Shown here: piece after piece, positions 24,143 through 35,751 of the stretch
Numbering within the stretch: position 1 is the first letter of the stretch
How the letters are laid out: each line of letters starts with the position of its first letter
Notes under the pieces: model-generated
What the model was told of the DNA's origin: nothing
The model's database searches: none
The model's input: only the letters and a program-made list of their open reading frames with translations
Source of the DNA: Xanthoparmelia taractica
Lineage: Eukaryota; Ascomycota; Lecanoromycetes; Lecanorales; Parmeliaceae
Direction of reading: 5' to 3'
DNA: 64,000 nt
Assembly (NCBI GenBank): GCA_033085395.1
Contig: JANQBS010000138.1
Location: 43,805-107,804 of the forward strand
Position numbers and translations under genes: made by a program

Positions 24143-27100
24143 TCAGACACTTTGGCCATACCAGGTCTGCATTAGCGCTTGATTGACTGGCTCAAGGTCT
24201 GCCATTGTCCTGCTTGCTTGTACACTAGCCAGGGTTTGATATTTGGTAGTTGGTCCACAGGATGCCATCAATGAAAAAAAGTTGAGCATCTTCAGAGCAG
24301 GTTTTGATGAAAGCTCTTTCACATTTGTAGCATCGAATGTCTGAAGCTTCTTGACTTATTGCGAGAGAGGGACGACCTGGACGCCCGGTCCGCAATATTG
24401 CTCTAGAGACGGAACGAATTCGTGCCATGGCACAGGCCGAGGATTGACAACGTGGTAGTATTTTGGTGTGTGCGATAATTCTCCCAGATCCCCAAATGCT
24501 AGTTCAGTCACGACCTTCGAGAATATATCAACAGGGATCCAGTCAACGGGTGGTAGATCTGCAGGAATAAGACCAATGGATTTTGATGTCTTCAACTTTG
24601 ACGGTACTAGTTCCTGTTGGGTCCAATTGGATTGGCTAGCCGTCCTAGCGCCTCCAACCTGCCCGACTCGAAGGATAGTGACGGGAACTTGAGACTCCGA
24701 GGCTGCTTTGTCCAGTAGACGTTCGGAAATCTGCTTTGACTCACTATAGCCGATGCTCAGCGCGGCCCCCAGATCCTCGACAGGCGCCTCCGGTATACCT
24801 GTGCCGTTTTTGTAGGCCGGGTTCCAGGGGCCAACAGAGCTGATCGAAGATAGAAAAAGGATCCGGGGCCGGCGGGCACTCGCGATAGTCCAGTCAATCA
24901 TTGTCCGGATACTTTGGATGTTCTCCGCAAATGAGGATAGGGTTTGATTGAAATCTACCTTCCATGCCGTGTGCACTATCATGTCGCATTCCTCAGTAAT
25001 GTTCGCAAAGCTTGAAGAGTCGAGACCGAGGTTTTCGAGGCCGTAATTTACGGTGATGAACGTCAATCTTGCATTATCTGGAACATTGCCACCATCACGC
25101 TGTGCATAGCTATCATGCCACTGCTGTTCTGCTATGGGTGAGCGGTTCAAGCAGAAAACCCCCGAAATCATCGGATTACGAGAAAACTCGTCCAATAAAT
25201 AGATTCCCAAAGTTCCCGTCGTGCCAGTCAAGGCGACGGAGAGCCCTTGAGGTCTACGAACGGATGCCGGAGGCATCCGCGAAAGCGCCATGGAGCTTGC
25301 AAATCTCTCGAAGGTTTCTGACAGTCTTGCTAGGCGATCTTTCTTCTGTTCTTTCTTCTGTGGAATTATTCCATGATTTAGAAAAGCTAAAACAAGCTGT
25401 GAAAGCTGACTTATAGTGGGATTATTGTAGAAAGTTTCCGCCGATAGCCATGAAATCTCCGAAGGAGTTCTGTGGGGCGGCAAACTGGATCTCAAAGTCT
25501 CCACTGCCTCTGTCGTCTTCAGGGAGTCTAGACCTGAAATGTAGAGGTTGTCGGAATCCTTGAGCTCGGCTGCATTTAGCGTTGATTGAAGTATCGAGCG
25601 GATCAGCTTATCTGTTGTGTCTGATGAAAAGGCAGTCGCAACCAAGGGCGAGGGCTTTGTGGAAATTCGCTCGGGTCTTCTAGAGTAAAGGTCTCCGATC
25701 TCCTCGGCGTAGGCATTTTCGGTCAGTTTTCGAACAACAGTGCCTTTCCCGGCGCGGACGAGAGGCTTGTCAATTTTAGCGAGCAATATCATTGAGCGGA
25801 CAATGCGGTCGTGCCCTGGCATATTGGTTCTTGCTAACTCGACGGCAGGCCAGACTTGGTCAATCAATTCATCATCACTTTTACTATTTGCATTGTTCAT
25901 CTCGAGTATTAGTGCTGGCTGGAAACGGTTCTGGCCTGCCACCAGAGCCCCACTTATCATTGGTAATGCCTGTAGTTGACTCTCCATGGGTACTGGATTC
26001 AGTTTCTCGCCATTTGAAAGTACAAGGATGTCATCTCTGCGTCCGTGAAAGCGCCAAAGGTTTTTCTTCGTAGGGTGCGGTTTGAAAAGATCCTTGGTAT
26101 GCCATTCCTCCACCCCCGGGTAATTGTGGTTCAGCGCTACGCTTTCTTCCATGGTTGCGTCTGCAAACACTACTAGCTCGAAGGCATCATCATCGGACGG
26201 CCGGAATTCGAGTCTCGTCTTGGGATGAAACTCCATGGATGACCAATCTTCGGACCGTGGTACAAGTTGCCTAATCTGTCCCACCTCGGTTGAGCCATAG
26301 AATTGGCAGATCGCCGTGACTCTGCTGATTTTGTCTCCTGTAGCTTGAGACAAGGGGCCACCAGCATAGCACACGATCTCTAGTCTCTTGAAAAAGTCGA
26401 GACCGTTTGGCTCATGAAGTAGTTGCTCTACCACAGAGGGTGGTAGAATACAGCCGCGAATTTTTTGCTGCTTCATAATGTCTGCCACGAGTGCTCCACT
26501 CGGAGGCCGGAGTGGTGGCCCAAAGACGGGAATGGAAGTGGTATATAACGGTACTACGACCTTGTTGAAAAGGCCGGCAAGATGAAAAGGGGGGAATGGT
26601 TCGTATATTCGACCAGGAGTACCGTCAAAATCCCAAGTGGTGAGACCGTGGTTTTTCCGTCCTGCCACATTGGGAAAATTGCGATCGTTGTCCAGGATTG
26701 TAAAGATACCATGCGTCATGAGAACAGGTCTGGGCAGCCCCGTGGAGCCTGACGAGTGTGGAACAACAACAGGCTGTCGAACAGCTTCATCAAACCGGGG
26801 ACGGAAAGGGAATAGTGGAGCCTCAATCTCCAGTAGGTCGTTCAGAGATTCGATGGCTGCACTCTTCAGCCCTGCCCTTGAGGCAGCCAGTCCGTTGACC
26901 AGTGATTCCATCTCTGTAGTATAGAAGACCTTGAAGGAGCTAGTCTGCTCCATCAGAAAGATATTATGGCTATTGGATTCCGAGGGGATGGAAAAAGAAC
27001 CCGATTCTAGTGATTAGCGACAATGGAGAATCACAACAGAGAGCGAAATCACCTTATAGCCACATTTCACCGCAGCATAAAAGACGATATTGTACCGAAG

Positions 27101-27364
27101 ATCAGGGATACCGATATAGGTCAAAGTTTCGAAGTCGTGGTGAGGCTTAGATCCGAAGACAGTCTGCAACCTGTATGCTGTGAAGTTCACGGCGTTGGCC
27201 ACCTGATGAAATACAACATCTTGAAAGCCCCTTGAGAGGTCGTTGGACCTCGCAAGCGCCGCGAGCACCCTCTGCGGACTGGCTTGGGCCTCGTCGTCAA
27301 GAAGACAGGGAAGGAGTCTCCTCCCATAGTACGGCTGCGCCTTGCTGTTATTCTCGTCCGGCAT
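24143..27364 (-). pseudogene. NRPS-like enzyme (adenylation-thiolation-reductase), disrupted
   Basis: The start is ATG 27,364 (MPDEN), with a 46-nt intron at 27,052-27,007. Domains in order: adenylation (LFPSPRNP, SSGSTGLPRPV near 26,750, GSTEVGQ near 26,280), thiolation (GLDSLKT near 25,520, carrying the phosphopantetheine serine), and a reductase with a Rossmann fold (ALTGTTGTLG near 25,220, SSISSVGP, YSESKQISE). Such enzymes activate a carboxylic acid and release it reductively as an aldehyde or alcohol. Two lesions are visible. One base is missing near 26,957, where SF-LMEQT changes frame. An in-frame TAA at 24,356-24,358 lies where the family usually has Trp. The same frame continues without interruption through KKLQTFDATNV to TGA at 24,143-24,145, so the last 71 codons were once coding. 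Confidence 0.82.
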
Positions 27365-28542
27365 GGTATAGCGCAGCAAATGGTACGCTTTGGCTAAAGT
27401 GAGGAACCGGAATGCTCTCTACGGAATGCGTGCAAGGGTGGATACAGTTTTTCCATTCTTTTTGGTATCAGCCATTTTTAATCCCTCGTTTCAACATACT
27501 GTATGTGTACATAAGATGCACTAATTGTTTGAGAACAAGTAGGGACGGAATATGGAGCCGAAGCGGGTACAGACTACAAAGAGTACTCCGTATCGTGATT
27601 TTTAGAAGGAGCTGGTGGCTTGGAGAGGTCGCAGACTCGCAGGTTTTTCACACACGCCAGAAGGGTACACCCACTCGATCAAAACCCCCGCTCGATCACC
27701 TACTTCTGGTACTAATTTTACCCTATATTATTAACGCAATAGGATTAGATTACCTGACTTTAGTACTTGGGTGATCTGATCGAGTCCCTCCCAAGAACCT
27801 TGCATGGTGCATAGTAGTAATTGTATATGCAGTGATGACCTTTTAGCACCCTTGATCAGTACTCCGGAACCATCGGTACTTTTCCGCAGCCGCCCAATGA
27901 TGATTAATCAGGTACGAAAGTATAGCTTTTCTACTGCTTGTCAATCGTCGTGCAGCCACCACCATTGATAATGCAACCATAAATGCCGCTTGGAACCTAC
28001 TTTATCCCGCATACTGGGTATTCTGCATTCGACTCTTTCCAGATCCATCACCATGCTCTCCTCCCTTGATGCTGACAGGCTTTGTCGTTCCTGCTTGCCA
28101 CGGCATACCACCCAGTCCCACAGTTCCCCGGGCCGCAGCTACGAGGCAACACTTTTCCGTGAGTCGGCTAGTCCGATGAGGCCTCCTAGGTGATGACGTG
28201 CAGGTTCTTGGTCCTAGAGGGGACCAAGCTGAACGCGATCCCACCTCACTGCATGAAAGAACGCCTCGCAAACTCCGACGCCCAACCTGTCCGATTTTCG
28301 ACGCAATTGTAAGGCTAAAAAGATCTGATGCTTGTGCTCGAGGCAGATGTGTGCCATTCCCTCCGGACTATACTGTCCAGCCTATGGGGCCACGTGCTAG
28401 ACAACCACGCTGCCTGAATCGCTCCCTAAATAAAAGACAGCAATTCTCCATTCTCCAACCTCAGCGTCAATACTTTCATGTCTTTTAAAACCCAATAATC
28501 AACTTTCAAACTTGCTGGGCTGGTTGGAAACCTTCAGATACC
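27365..28542. other. Gene-poor intergenic stretch
   Basis: The stretch separates the decayed metabolite genes from the conserved block. It contains only short overlapping ORFs (for example 27,990-28,193 and 28,198-28,488) without recognisable domains. It should hold the promoters of the NRPS-like gene (leftward) and the membrane-protein gene (rightward). Confidence 0.4.
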
Positions 28543-30027
28543 ATGACATTCGGAAACACAGCAGCGACTTCACCTCCCAATGGAGTGGAGTCAAATCTGA
28601 TCGACCCTCCATCTCTCTTTCCCGTTATCCTAGCCGCTGTCGTGGTGTGCAGCTCCCTGACAACTCTCTTCGCTGCTGCACGGCTCTTCACGAGATGGAT
28701 GACATCCACATGGGCCCTGGAAGATTGTAAGTAGGCCACGGACTTGCTTGATAGACGAGAACAGCCAATAATTATATCCGTAGATCTTCTGACGCTGGCG
28801 TGGGTAAATATTACCCTTGTTCCCTGATGACGACTTCCCCCAAGTATCAACTTGACGGACGAGGACAACTCATAATCAACAGGCTCTCAACATGGCGTAC
28901 GATTATTTGTTTCTATTCTCAGGACAGATTGGAACGGGGCGTCATCTCTGGGATGTTCAAGCGGTAGATACTAAGAATACTTTCAACGTATGTCCTTGAT
29001 ACCCGCAGTTCTGCAACTAGGTCATCTTTTGAGAGCTAATTTGGAGTAGTTTAGCTGGATTCTCTCACTCTTGTACTGCCCGATGATATGGATAGCTAAG
29101 AGCGCGCTCCTTTACCAATTGATGCATATCTTTGCGCCGACTAGGATGGGTTTCGTTTACTGGTCTATCCATGCGCTACTTTGGGGCAATCTGGCCTTCT
29201 ACATAATCGCCTTCCTTGTCACCATGTTCGAGTGCATTCCTCTAGACAAGGCTTGGAATCCCAAAATCAAAGGTGGCCATTGTATCGACCTCCACGCGGC
29301 GTATTTAGCCGCTGGTGCGGTCAACGTCGTTTCCGATTCCTTGATCTTGTTACTGCCAATGTTAGCTATATGGCGTTTGCGCATGTCGCCAAAGCAAAAA
29401 ATTGGAATCTCAGCAGTATTTGCCACAGGCTTCCTGTAAGAGCACTCTAAATTTCTATCGAGTCCAAAAAGGCATACTCTGATGATATTTCAACTAGTGC
29501 TTTTGCCTCAAGCATCTGTCGCCTTGCTTACTCAACTAGAGTTTTGACAAGCCGGGATGCAACCTATATTCCTGTTCAAATTGGCATGTGGACGTGAGTT
29601 CCCTTTCAACCACTCACTACTATAGACTGCTTGGCTTTAGCTAACACGATGAGGGTCCAACAGTCTTGCAGAAGCAGCCACCATCATTCTATGCACTTGC
29701 TTCCCCGTTATGCCTCGCTTTGCACAGCTCATGCTCGTGCTCAGCAAGCCGAAACCCTCACGAGACAACGAGTCAAACCCCTCACCCCCAGCAAGTGGGA
29801 CCACTTTGGATGGGGCAGCCACGCCTTTGGGCTTGCGTCTAAATGGATCGGAAGGATGGAGCAAAAGAGGAGACGCCATGGCTCCGCCAAAGAAATTGTA
29901 CATACCTTTAGGGGAACATGAGAAGGAGAACAAGTCTCGCCCATACCACTCGGCTGGACGTGGTGGTATTGAGCGGACAGTTAGCATCGAGTTGACATCA
30001 CGCGCGTCACCTAGTGCATGCCTGTAA
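28543..30027 (+). CDS. SAT4/rhodopsin-domain integral membrane protein
   Basis: Six exons: 28,543-28,726; 28,784-28,803; 28,883-28,987; 29,050-29,435; 29,498-29,593; 29,664-30,027. They join in frame to 384 residues. The protein has about seven hydrophobic segments. It shows the fungal rhodopsin-domain (SAT4/PTH11-related) hallmarks: an R-x-x-TR-W motif after helix 1, LEDYLLTLAW, SALLYQLMHIFAP, ECIPLDKAWNP, GGHCIDLHAAY, SDSLILLLPM and SICRLAYSTR. The C-terminus of about 110 residues is hydrophilic, cytoplasmic and Ser/Pro/Lys-rich. The function of these plasma-membrane proteins is mostly unknown; some relatives act as host-surface sensors. The gene looks intact. The start was chosen as the first ATG in frame before helix 1. 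Confidence 0.85.
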
Positions 30028-30744
30028 AATAGGAAAGGAAAGAGAAAGAGAGAGAGAAGAGGAGGGGGGGAGGCGTTTGGGTGTGGGATACCGGGGAAGT
30101 ATCTTCAACTTGTTTGTTTCAGATATAAATCGTGATAGATCTAGATAATTTATTGGTGCCACGCATTGAGTTCGTCCCTCGCTTAGTGCTGATCGCTTTT
30201 TGATCATGCTTAAAGGTATTGTGCAATGTGTTACAGCCGAAGTTTCTTCCTTTTGCACATGATTCTGAAGGAATAGAGCTTTCCGTGACCTCGAAAATAC
30301 TTAAACACCTTATCATGTAGCAGAAGAGATTCCTTACAGGAAGGATAAAATTAGAGTTATGAGTTCGTAGTTTCGTTTAGTATAATTTTTGGATGCCTCT
30401 TTTTGAGATTTATAGGGTAACTCTTTTTCTATAAATCTACGTTTGTACATACAGCGTGCGTGAGTAATTAACCTAGTCAGAAAAGATGTTTGTATTTCAG
30501 CCCTACGGGTGGCCCGCAGTGAGGATGAACCCTTCTAGCCCTAACATTTGCGTCTCCCTTCGATAAAATAAAAAACCGCGTTAACGACAAACCGCAACCT
30601 TGAACCGCATCTCAACCATCCCACCAACCACCTACCCGCCAACCCCCCCCAAGCTCAGCCCAGCTCAGCTTCCCACCTTACCCGCTACCCTCTAACCCCC
30701 TACCCACTAACCCCCTACCCACTAAAAACACCACCACCACCACC
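30028..30744. promoter_or_regulatory. Intergenic region and SEM1 promoter
   Basis: The region contains a purine-rich run AGAGAAAGAGAGAGAGAAG (about 30,041) and, just upstream of SEM1, a C-rich tandem repeat of the unit TAACCCCCTACCCAC (about 30,690-30,722). The SEM1 start codon sits in a CACC-repeat context, which suits efficient initiation. I see no other gene. Confidence 0.5.
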
Positions 30745-31270
30745 ATGTCCGCAGCAGCAGGAGGAGGCTCCGGCCCCACCGCCAAAGCAACAACCACAAC
30801 CGACACCTCCTCCACGCCAAAAGAGCAGCAAAAGCCCGCCGCGGCGCTGGAGGAGGACGACGAGTTTGAGGATTTCCCTGTTGATGGTACGTCCGCTTTT
30901 CTCCCTTTTCCCCGTGCCTTCTTTTCTTCTTCTTCTCCTTCTCGTGGTACTTGAAATATAAGAAAGAAAGAAAGAAAGAAAGAAGGACGAGCATAGCAAA
31001 GGGGAAGGACACCATGGCTGATCCCCCACTTGCACACATGACAGACTGGGCGCCCGAAGACAGCGAAGTGCCTCCCGGCCAGGAGGGCGGGACGACGCAT
31101 TTGTGGGAGGAGAGCTGGGATGATGACGACACGAGTGAGGATTTTTCGAAGCAGTTGAAGTGAGTTTATTTTTTTTGAGGCTTTGTTTGGGGGTGGTGGA
31201 TGGATGGGATGCTGATTGTGTGTGTGTTTGTTGCAGAGAGGAGCTGGCGAAGGTGAAGGGGGGGAAATAG
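30745..31270 (+). CDS. SEM1: Sem1/DSS1, 26S proteasome lid and TREX-2 subunit
   Basis: Three exons (30,745-30,886; 31,045-31,159; 31,237-31,270) give a 96-residue, very acidic protein. Diagnostic features are EEDDEFEDFPVDDW (first acidic/aromatic site), LWEESWDDDDTSEDFSKQL (second site) and the short C-terminal helix EELAKVKG. This is the normal length and layout of Sem1/DSS1, an intrinsically disordered subunit shared by the proteasome lid, the TREX-2 mRNA export complex and BRCA2-type repair complexes. The N-terminal 35 residues are Ala/Thr/Gly-rich and variable. The first intron contains a GAAA microsatellite (about 30,958-30,986). It is convergent with PGK1. Confidence 0.93.
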
Positions 31271-31615
31271 AGGTGCTATTGGTGGGGGGGGGGGGAGGGG
31301 GGGAGGCATTCATGGCGTTTTGGGTTGTATATTTGGATGGAAGGAATCACCTACAACGGACGATGGAGGAGGGTTCTGGCGATTGATATGCAGCAAAAAG
31401 ATGAGGGATAGAGATGGACGGATGTTGTGGTGCTATATGGGATCTATTGAGGCTCGCTGGACGGAAGAAGACAGCTATCTACAAGAAGAGGAGATCATAA
31501 GCCAATGTCGTCCCGTCATATCCTTTTCCACCCATCATTCTTCAGAGCCTCGGTTCGTTCCCTTCTCCGCATCAGAGCTCTACCTGCAGCAAAAATCGTG
31601 CCGATAAGAGCTCAT

Positions 31616-32970
31616 CTACTTACCCCTCGGCTTCTCCGAGAGCGCACTAACGCCCGGCAGCTCCTTGCCTTCGAGCAACTCCAGACTAGCTCCACCCCCG
31701 GTTGAGACATGACTGAGCTTGTCCTCAACCCCGTACTTGGCCGCCACAGTGGCTGTGTCTCCACCCCCAACGATGACAATGTTCCCCTTTTGTACTGCGT
31801 CCGTCGCAGCCTCCATAACCATCTTTGTCCCATTCGCAAACGGTTCCATCTCAAAGACGCCTGGGGGTCCATTCCACAACGTCGTCTTGGCTTCAGCGAT
31901 TGTTTTCTTGAAGAGCTCGATGCTCTTCTCGCCGCAATCGAGTCCCATCCAGCCGTCTGGGATACCCTCAGAGTCGGTCGCGTAGCCGGTTTTGGCATCC
32001 TTGTCGAACTTGTCCGCCGTCACGTAGTCGCAGGGTAGCACCAGCTTGACACCATTCCTCTTCGCCTTCTTCACTAAATCGCCTACCGTTTTGCTGCCTT
32101 CCTCATCGAACAAGCTGTTGCCGATCTTGACATCTTCGAGCGTCTTTTTGAAGGTAAACGCCATGCCGCCGCAGATGATCAAGCTGTCCACTTTCGAAAG
32201 CAGGTTGTCAATCAGCTGGATCTTATCCGAGATCTTTGCCCCACCAAGTATGGCCAAGAAAGGTCGTTTGGGCTTCTCGAGCGCTTGGGCGAAGTAGTCC
32301 AATTCCTTCTTCATCAAGAATCCCGATGCTTTCTGTGGCAGCTTCACGCCAATCATGGAGCTGTGACCGCGATGTGCGGTACCGAATGCGTCATTGATGT
32401 AGACATCGCCCAGCGCCGTTAGTCCCTTGCGGAATGCGTCCACAGCTCCCTTGTCCGCCTTGACCTTCTTTCCCTCGCTATCCTTACTGCTCCCTTCCTC
32501 TTCGGCATGGAATCGCAGGTTCTCCAACAACACGACTTGCCCGTCGCTAGCTTTATTCACCGTCTCTTCGACTTCCTTTCCCACGCAGTCCTCTGTGAAG
32601 ATGACCTTCTTCCCTAGCAACTTCTCGAGCTCAGGAACGACGGGTTTGAGGGAGTACTTGGGGTTTGGGTGGCCGTCTGGACGGCCAAGGTGGGACATGA
32701 GGATGATGGCTTTGGCGCCATGGTCGCCGGCGTACTTGATGGTGGGAAGGGCGCCGACAATGCGCTGATTGTTCGTGATATTTCTGTCAGAGTCGAGCGG
32801 GACGTTGAAGTCGACCTGCAAGGTGGTTGTTAGCTAGAATTATACGCGGTAGATCTGGAGGATCGAGGAAGCACAGGTCAAGGCAAACTTAGTTTAGGAC
32901 ATACCCTTATGAGGACTCTCTTGCCGTTTAGGTCGACGTCAGTGATAGCAAGCTTGTTAGAGAGAGACAT
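31616..32970 (-). CDS. PGK1: Phosphoglycerate kinase
   Basis: Two exons, 32,970-32,905 and 32,815-31,616, encode 421 residues starting [20 protein letters not shown]. The protein shows the PGK pattern RVDFNVPLD, the substrate-binding histidine/arginine region [19 protein letters not shown], the hinge/nucleotide site [16 protein letters not shown] and the glycine-rich GGGDTATVA near the C-terminus. It catalyses 1,3-bisphosphoglycerate + ADP to 3-phosphoglycerate + ATP in glycolysis, in the cytosol. The length fits fungal PGKs (about 417). The intron right after codon 22 uses a clean GTATGT donor. It lies tail-to-tail with SEM1 and downstream of the ARG4 gene on the same strand. Confidence 0.96.
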
Positions 32971-33422
32971 GGTGTAAGAGGGTTCAATTGCTGTATAATA
33001 TACAAGTCTGGGTTGCCGATCTATAGAAGAGTGACAGATAAGGTACTTATAAAGAAGAAAACAAGACGATAGTTATGCAATGTGGAGTGTCGCCGTGATG
33101 TCAATTCGGTCGATTCCGAATCTTGGTGGGGCCGATTTACTTCGTTCTTACATTGATTTAGCGGGGTTATTTTATATGAGTAAGTTAGAGGGGTTTCACT
33201 ACAATTGCCTTTGCCAATATCCTTTATGCATATCTATCTGTCTGCCATTCTCTAGTCTGCATCTTTCATGCAGAGAATTTCTCTCCGAACGCTTCCAGCA
33301 CCTCGCGCTCATCTAAATATACATGCTTTGAATTGTAGTCCAAGACTACCACAACTATTACTGTACGGTGATGGCATCTTTAGGCAGATGTCATATGCAT
33401 CAAGACCTCACCATTATCTAGC

Positions 33423-35117
33423 TCACGAGAAATCCCTGTCTTCCTCCCTCGCTTGTTCTCCCCATGCATCGAGCTTTGCGTCTTTGGACTCGAGCAAATC
33501 CTTCAGGACCGCAATCTGCTCCAATACCGAAGCCTTGCTCGTGCCCCCTTTCGCGGATCTCATCTCAACGCTCCTCTCATAGCTGAAGCACTTTCTCACA
33601 TCGTCGTCAAACCTACCATCCACGCTTTGTATTTGTTGCACAGTTAATTTGTCCATCGGCACGCCCTCTGTCTCTGCCAACGCAACGATGCGGCCAGAAA
33701 TGTGATGCGTTTCCCGGAATGGCACACCCTTTCGGACGAGAAATTCGGCAAGTTCAATGGCAAGCTGTGCTCTCAATTAGCAACCTTCCATGACACAAGA
33801 GGAGTGAGAAGGGTCAGCCCACCATGTCCGGCGACAGCGCATCCAACATCTTCTCCTTCTGCAACTTCATCGTACTGACCACCCCAGTCAAAATTTGCAC
33901 ACTCATTCCCACCGTCTTTACACAATCAATCATCGGCTCCAAACTCTCTTGCAAATCTTTATTGTAAGTACTCGGCGTACTCTTGATACTCATCAGCAAC
34001 CCGCATGCCTGGCCGAACACCCTCCCACTTTTGCCCCTCAAAAGTTCCAAAGAATCCGGATTGTGTTTCTGCGGCATTAGGCTCGAACCCGTTGAGTACG
34101 CATCACTTAGCTTCACGTACCCAAACTCTGCAGTTGAGTGGATGATCAGATCCTCAGCTAATCTGCTCACGTGGGACATGAGGAACGAAGACCATTGTAT
34201 AGCTTCGAGTGCAAAGTCTCGATCAGCGACCGCAGCCATGGAATTCCACATCAGTCCTTCAAACCCAAGTTCTTTCGCCATGGCCTCCCTATCGATACCG
34301 AACGGATTCCCACTCAGCGCTCCACAACCCAACGGACTCCTGTTGACCCTCTTGATCGTCTCCCGCAACCGCTGTAGGTCCGCTGCAAAGGCCACGCCAT
34401 AGCTAAGCAGCCAATGACTCCATCGGACCGGCTGTGCCCGCTGAAGATGCGTATAGCCCGGCATCAAAAGTTCAATCTCCATTTCCGCCCGACTCATCAT
34501 CACCTTTAGGAGATCGGCAAGGTATTTATCAATCTTCCTTAACTCATCCCTCAACCATAATCTCATATCCGTCGCAATCTGCTCATTGCGACTCCGACCT
34601 GTGTGCAATTTCCCTCCAACCTCGTTCCCAATAATCTCACACAGCCTCCTCTCATTCGCAGTATGTATATCCTCATCCCCCTCCTTGACTTCAAAACTAT
34701 CATCTTCCCACTCCTTCTTCACTTTCTTGAACCCCTCTTCAATCTTCTCAAACTCCGCGCACGTCAGGATCCCGCGGTTCTTGTTCGCGCGCGCAAACGC
34801 AATCGAGCCGGCTATATCTTGCGCATAGAGGATGCGGTCGTAGGGAAGTGAGGCATTGAACGTGTTCTGCCAATCAATCAGTCATCAAAACGCAGCCCGT
34901 GTAATCAGCAGCCAGATCCGCCGTAAAGACTAGATAGGCGGAAAAAGAGATCTACCCACCATAAGAGGATCCATCCCACCTATATCCCTCCCCTCATCTC
35001 TCTCATCAGCAATGATTCGTTCCCCCCCCCCTACAACTTTTCCAGAGTAAACGAACCGGTAAACCTGCCACCCCACAGCATATTCTTGCCCGGCTTCTTC
35101 TCCTGCGCTTGCTCCAT
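33423..35117 (-). CDS. ARG4: Argininosuccinate lyase
   Basis: Four exons (35,117-35,057; 34,979-34,960; 34,866-33,823; 33,764-33,423) join in frame to 488 residues. The start is MEQAQEKKPG, followed by LWGGRFTGGMDPLM across two small exons. Family features are HTGRSRNEQIATD, the TPGYTHLQRAQP-like segment GYTHLQRAQPVRWSHW, SAEFGYVKLSDAYSTGSS and the fumarase/aspartase signature SSLMPQKHNPD, whose flexible loop holds the catalytic serine. It cleaves argininosuccinate to arginine and fumarate, the last step of arginine synthesis. The C-terminal part (VPFRETHHISGRIV) is complete. A pyrimidine tract CTCTCTCTCTCT (about 35,121-35,165) lies directly upstream of the start, typical of fungal core promoters and leaders. 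Confidence 0.95.
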
Positions 35118-35751
35118 TGCTTTCCCTCTCTCTCTCTCTCTTTCTCACAAACACACTCTTTTTCTCACACTCTCTCACTAGAGTACGTTGTTTGTATCAG
35201 TCAAGAGATGGAACCCAGACGATCGAGTAAGTGCGTAGGGAGTTGATAGCTTTGAATGTGAAGTTCTGGGATGTCAATTGAATGTGAGGATGGGGGTGGG
35301 AATTGGGGAGCTGTCAAAAGGAAACAGCATGGGAATTGCACGAAACCCCGCGAGGGAAAATGTTCCTTGGGAAGCGCGGAAAGGGTTCCGCGTGCGTCCA
35401 TCGAGGAGAAACCCCTGATTAATCCTTTCTTTATTGCTATGCCAGAATACAAGTTCTCAAAGATGAATGATGAGTATTACCAATTTGATTAAAAGAAAGT
35501 AAACATCGCCCACAAGCTCTGCGGAAGGGGGGGTATATGTTAAAAATGCTGCAGGAAGAAAAAACGAGTGTGCCGTCCCCCAGTAGCTGATGGGCTACAT
35601 CCCGAAAATCACAACGCAAGGAATACCCAATGCTCGCTTCACCCGCTCCCTTCATGCCCGGAAAACGAAAGTCGAGATATGAACAATCGCAAGCATGCCG
35701 TGACAAAGTGTCCAAGCCCAGCACCAATCCAGCACCATCGCACGTTTGCAT
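35118..35751. promoter_or_regulatory. ARG4 promoter and giant-gene 3' region
   Basis: Both flanking genes are read leftward. The right part should contain the 3' untranslated region of the giant protein gene (stop at 35,752). The left part should contain the ARG4 promoter with its CT-rich tract. I see no additional gene. Confidence 0.45.

Noticed and set aside
30678..31313. 211-codon minus-strand Pro/Ser-rich ORF opposite SEM1
   Set aside because: It spans SEM1 exons and introns in antisense, is low complexity and has no domain; SEM1 explains the region.
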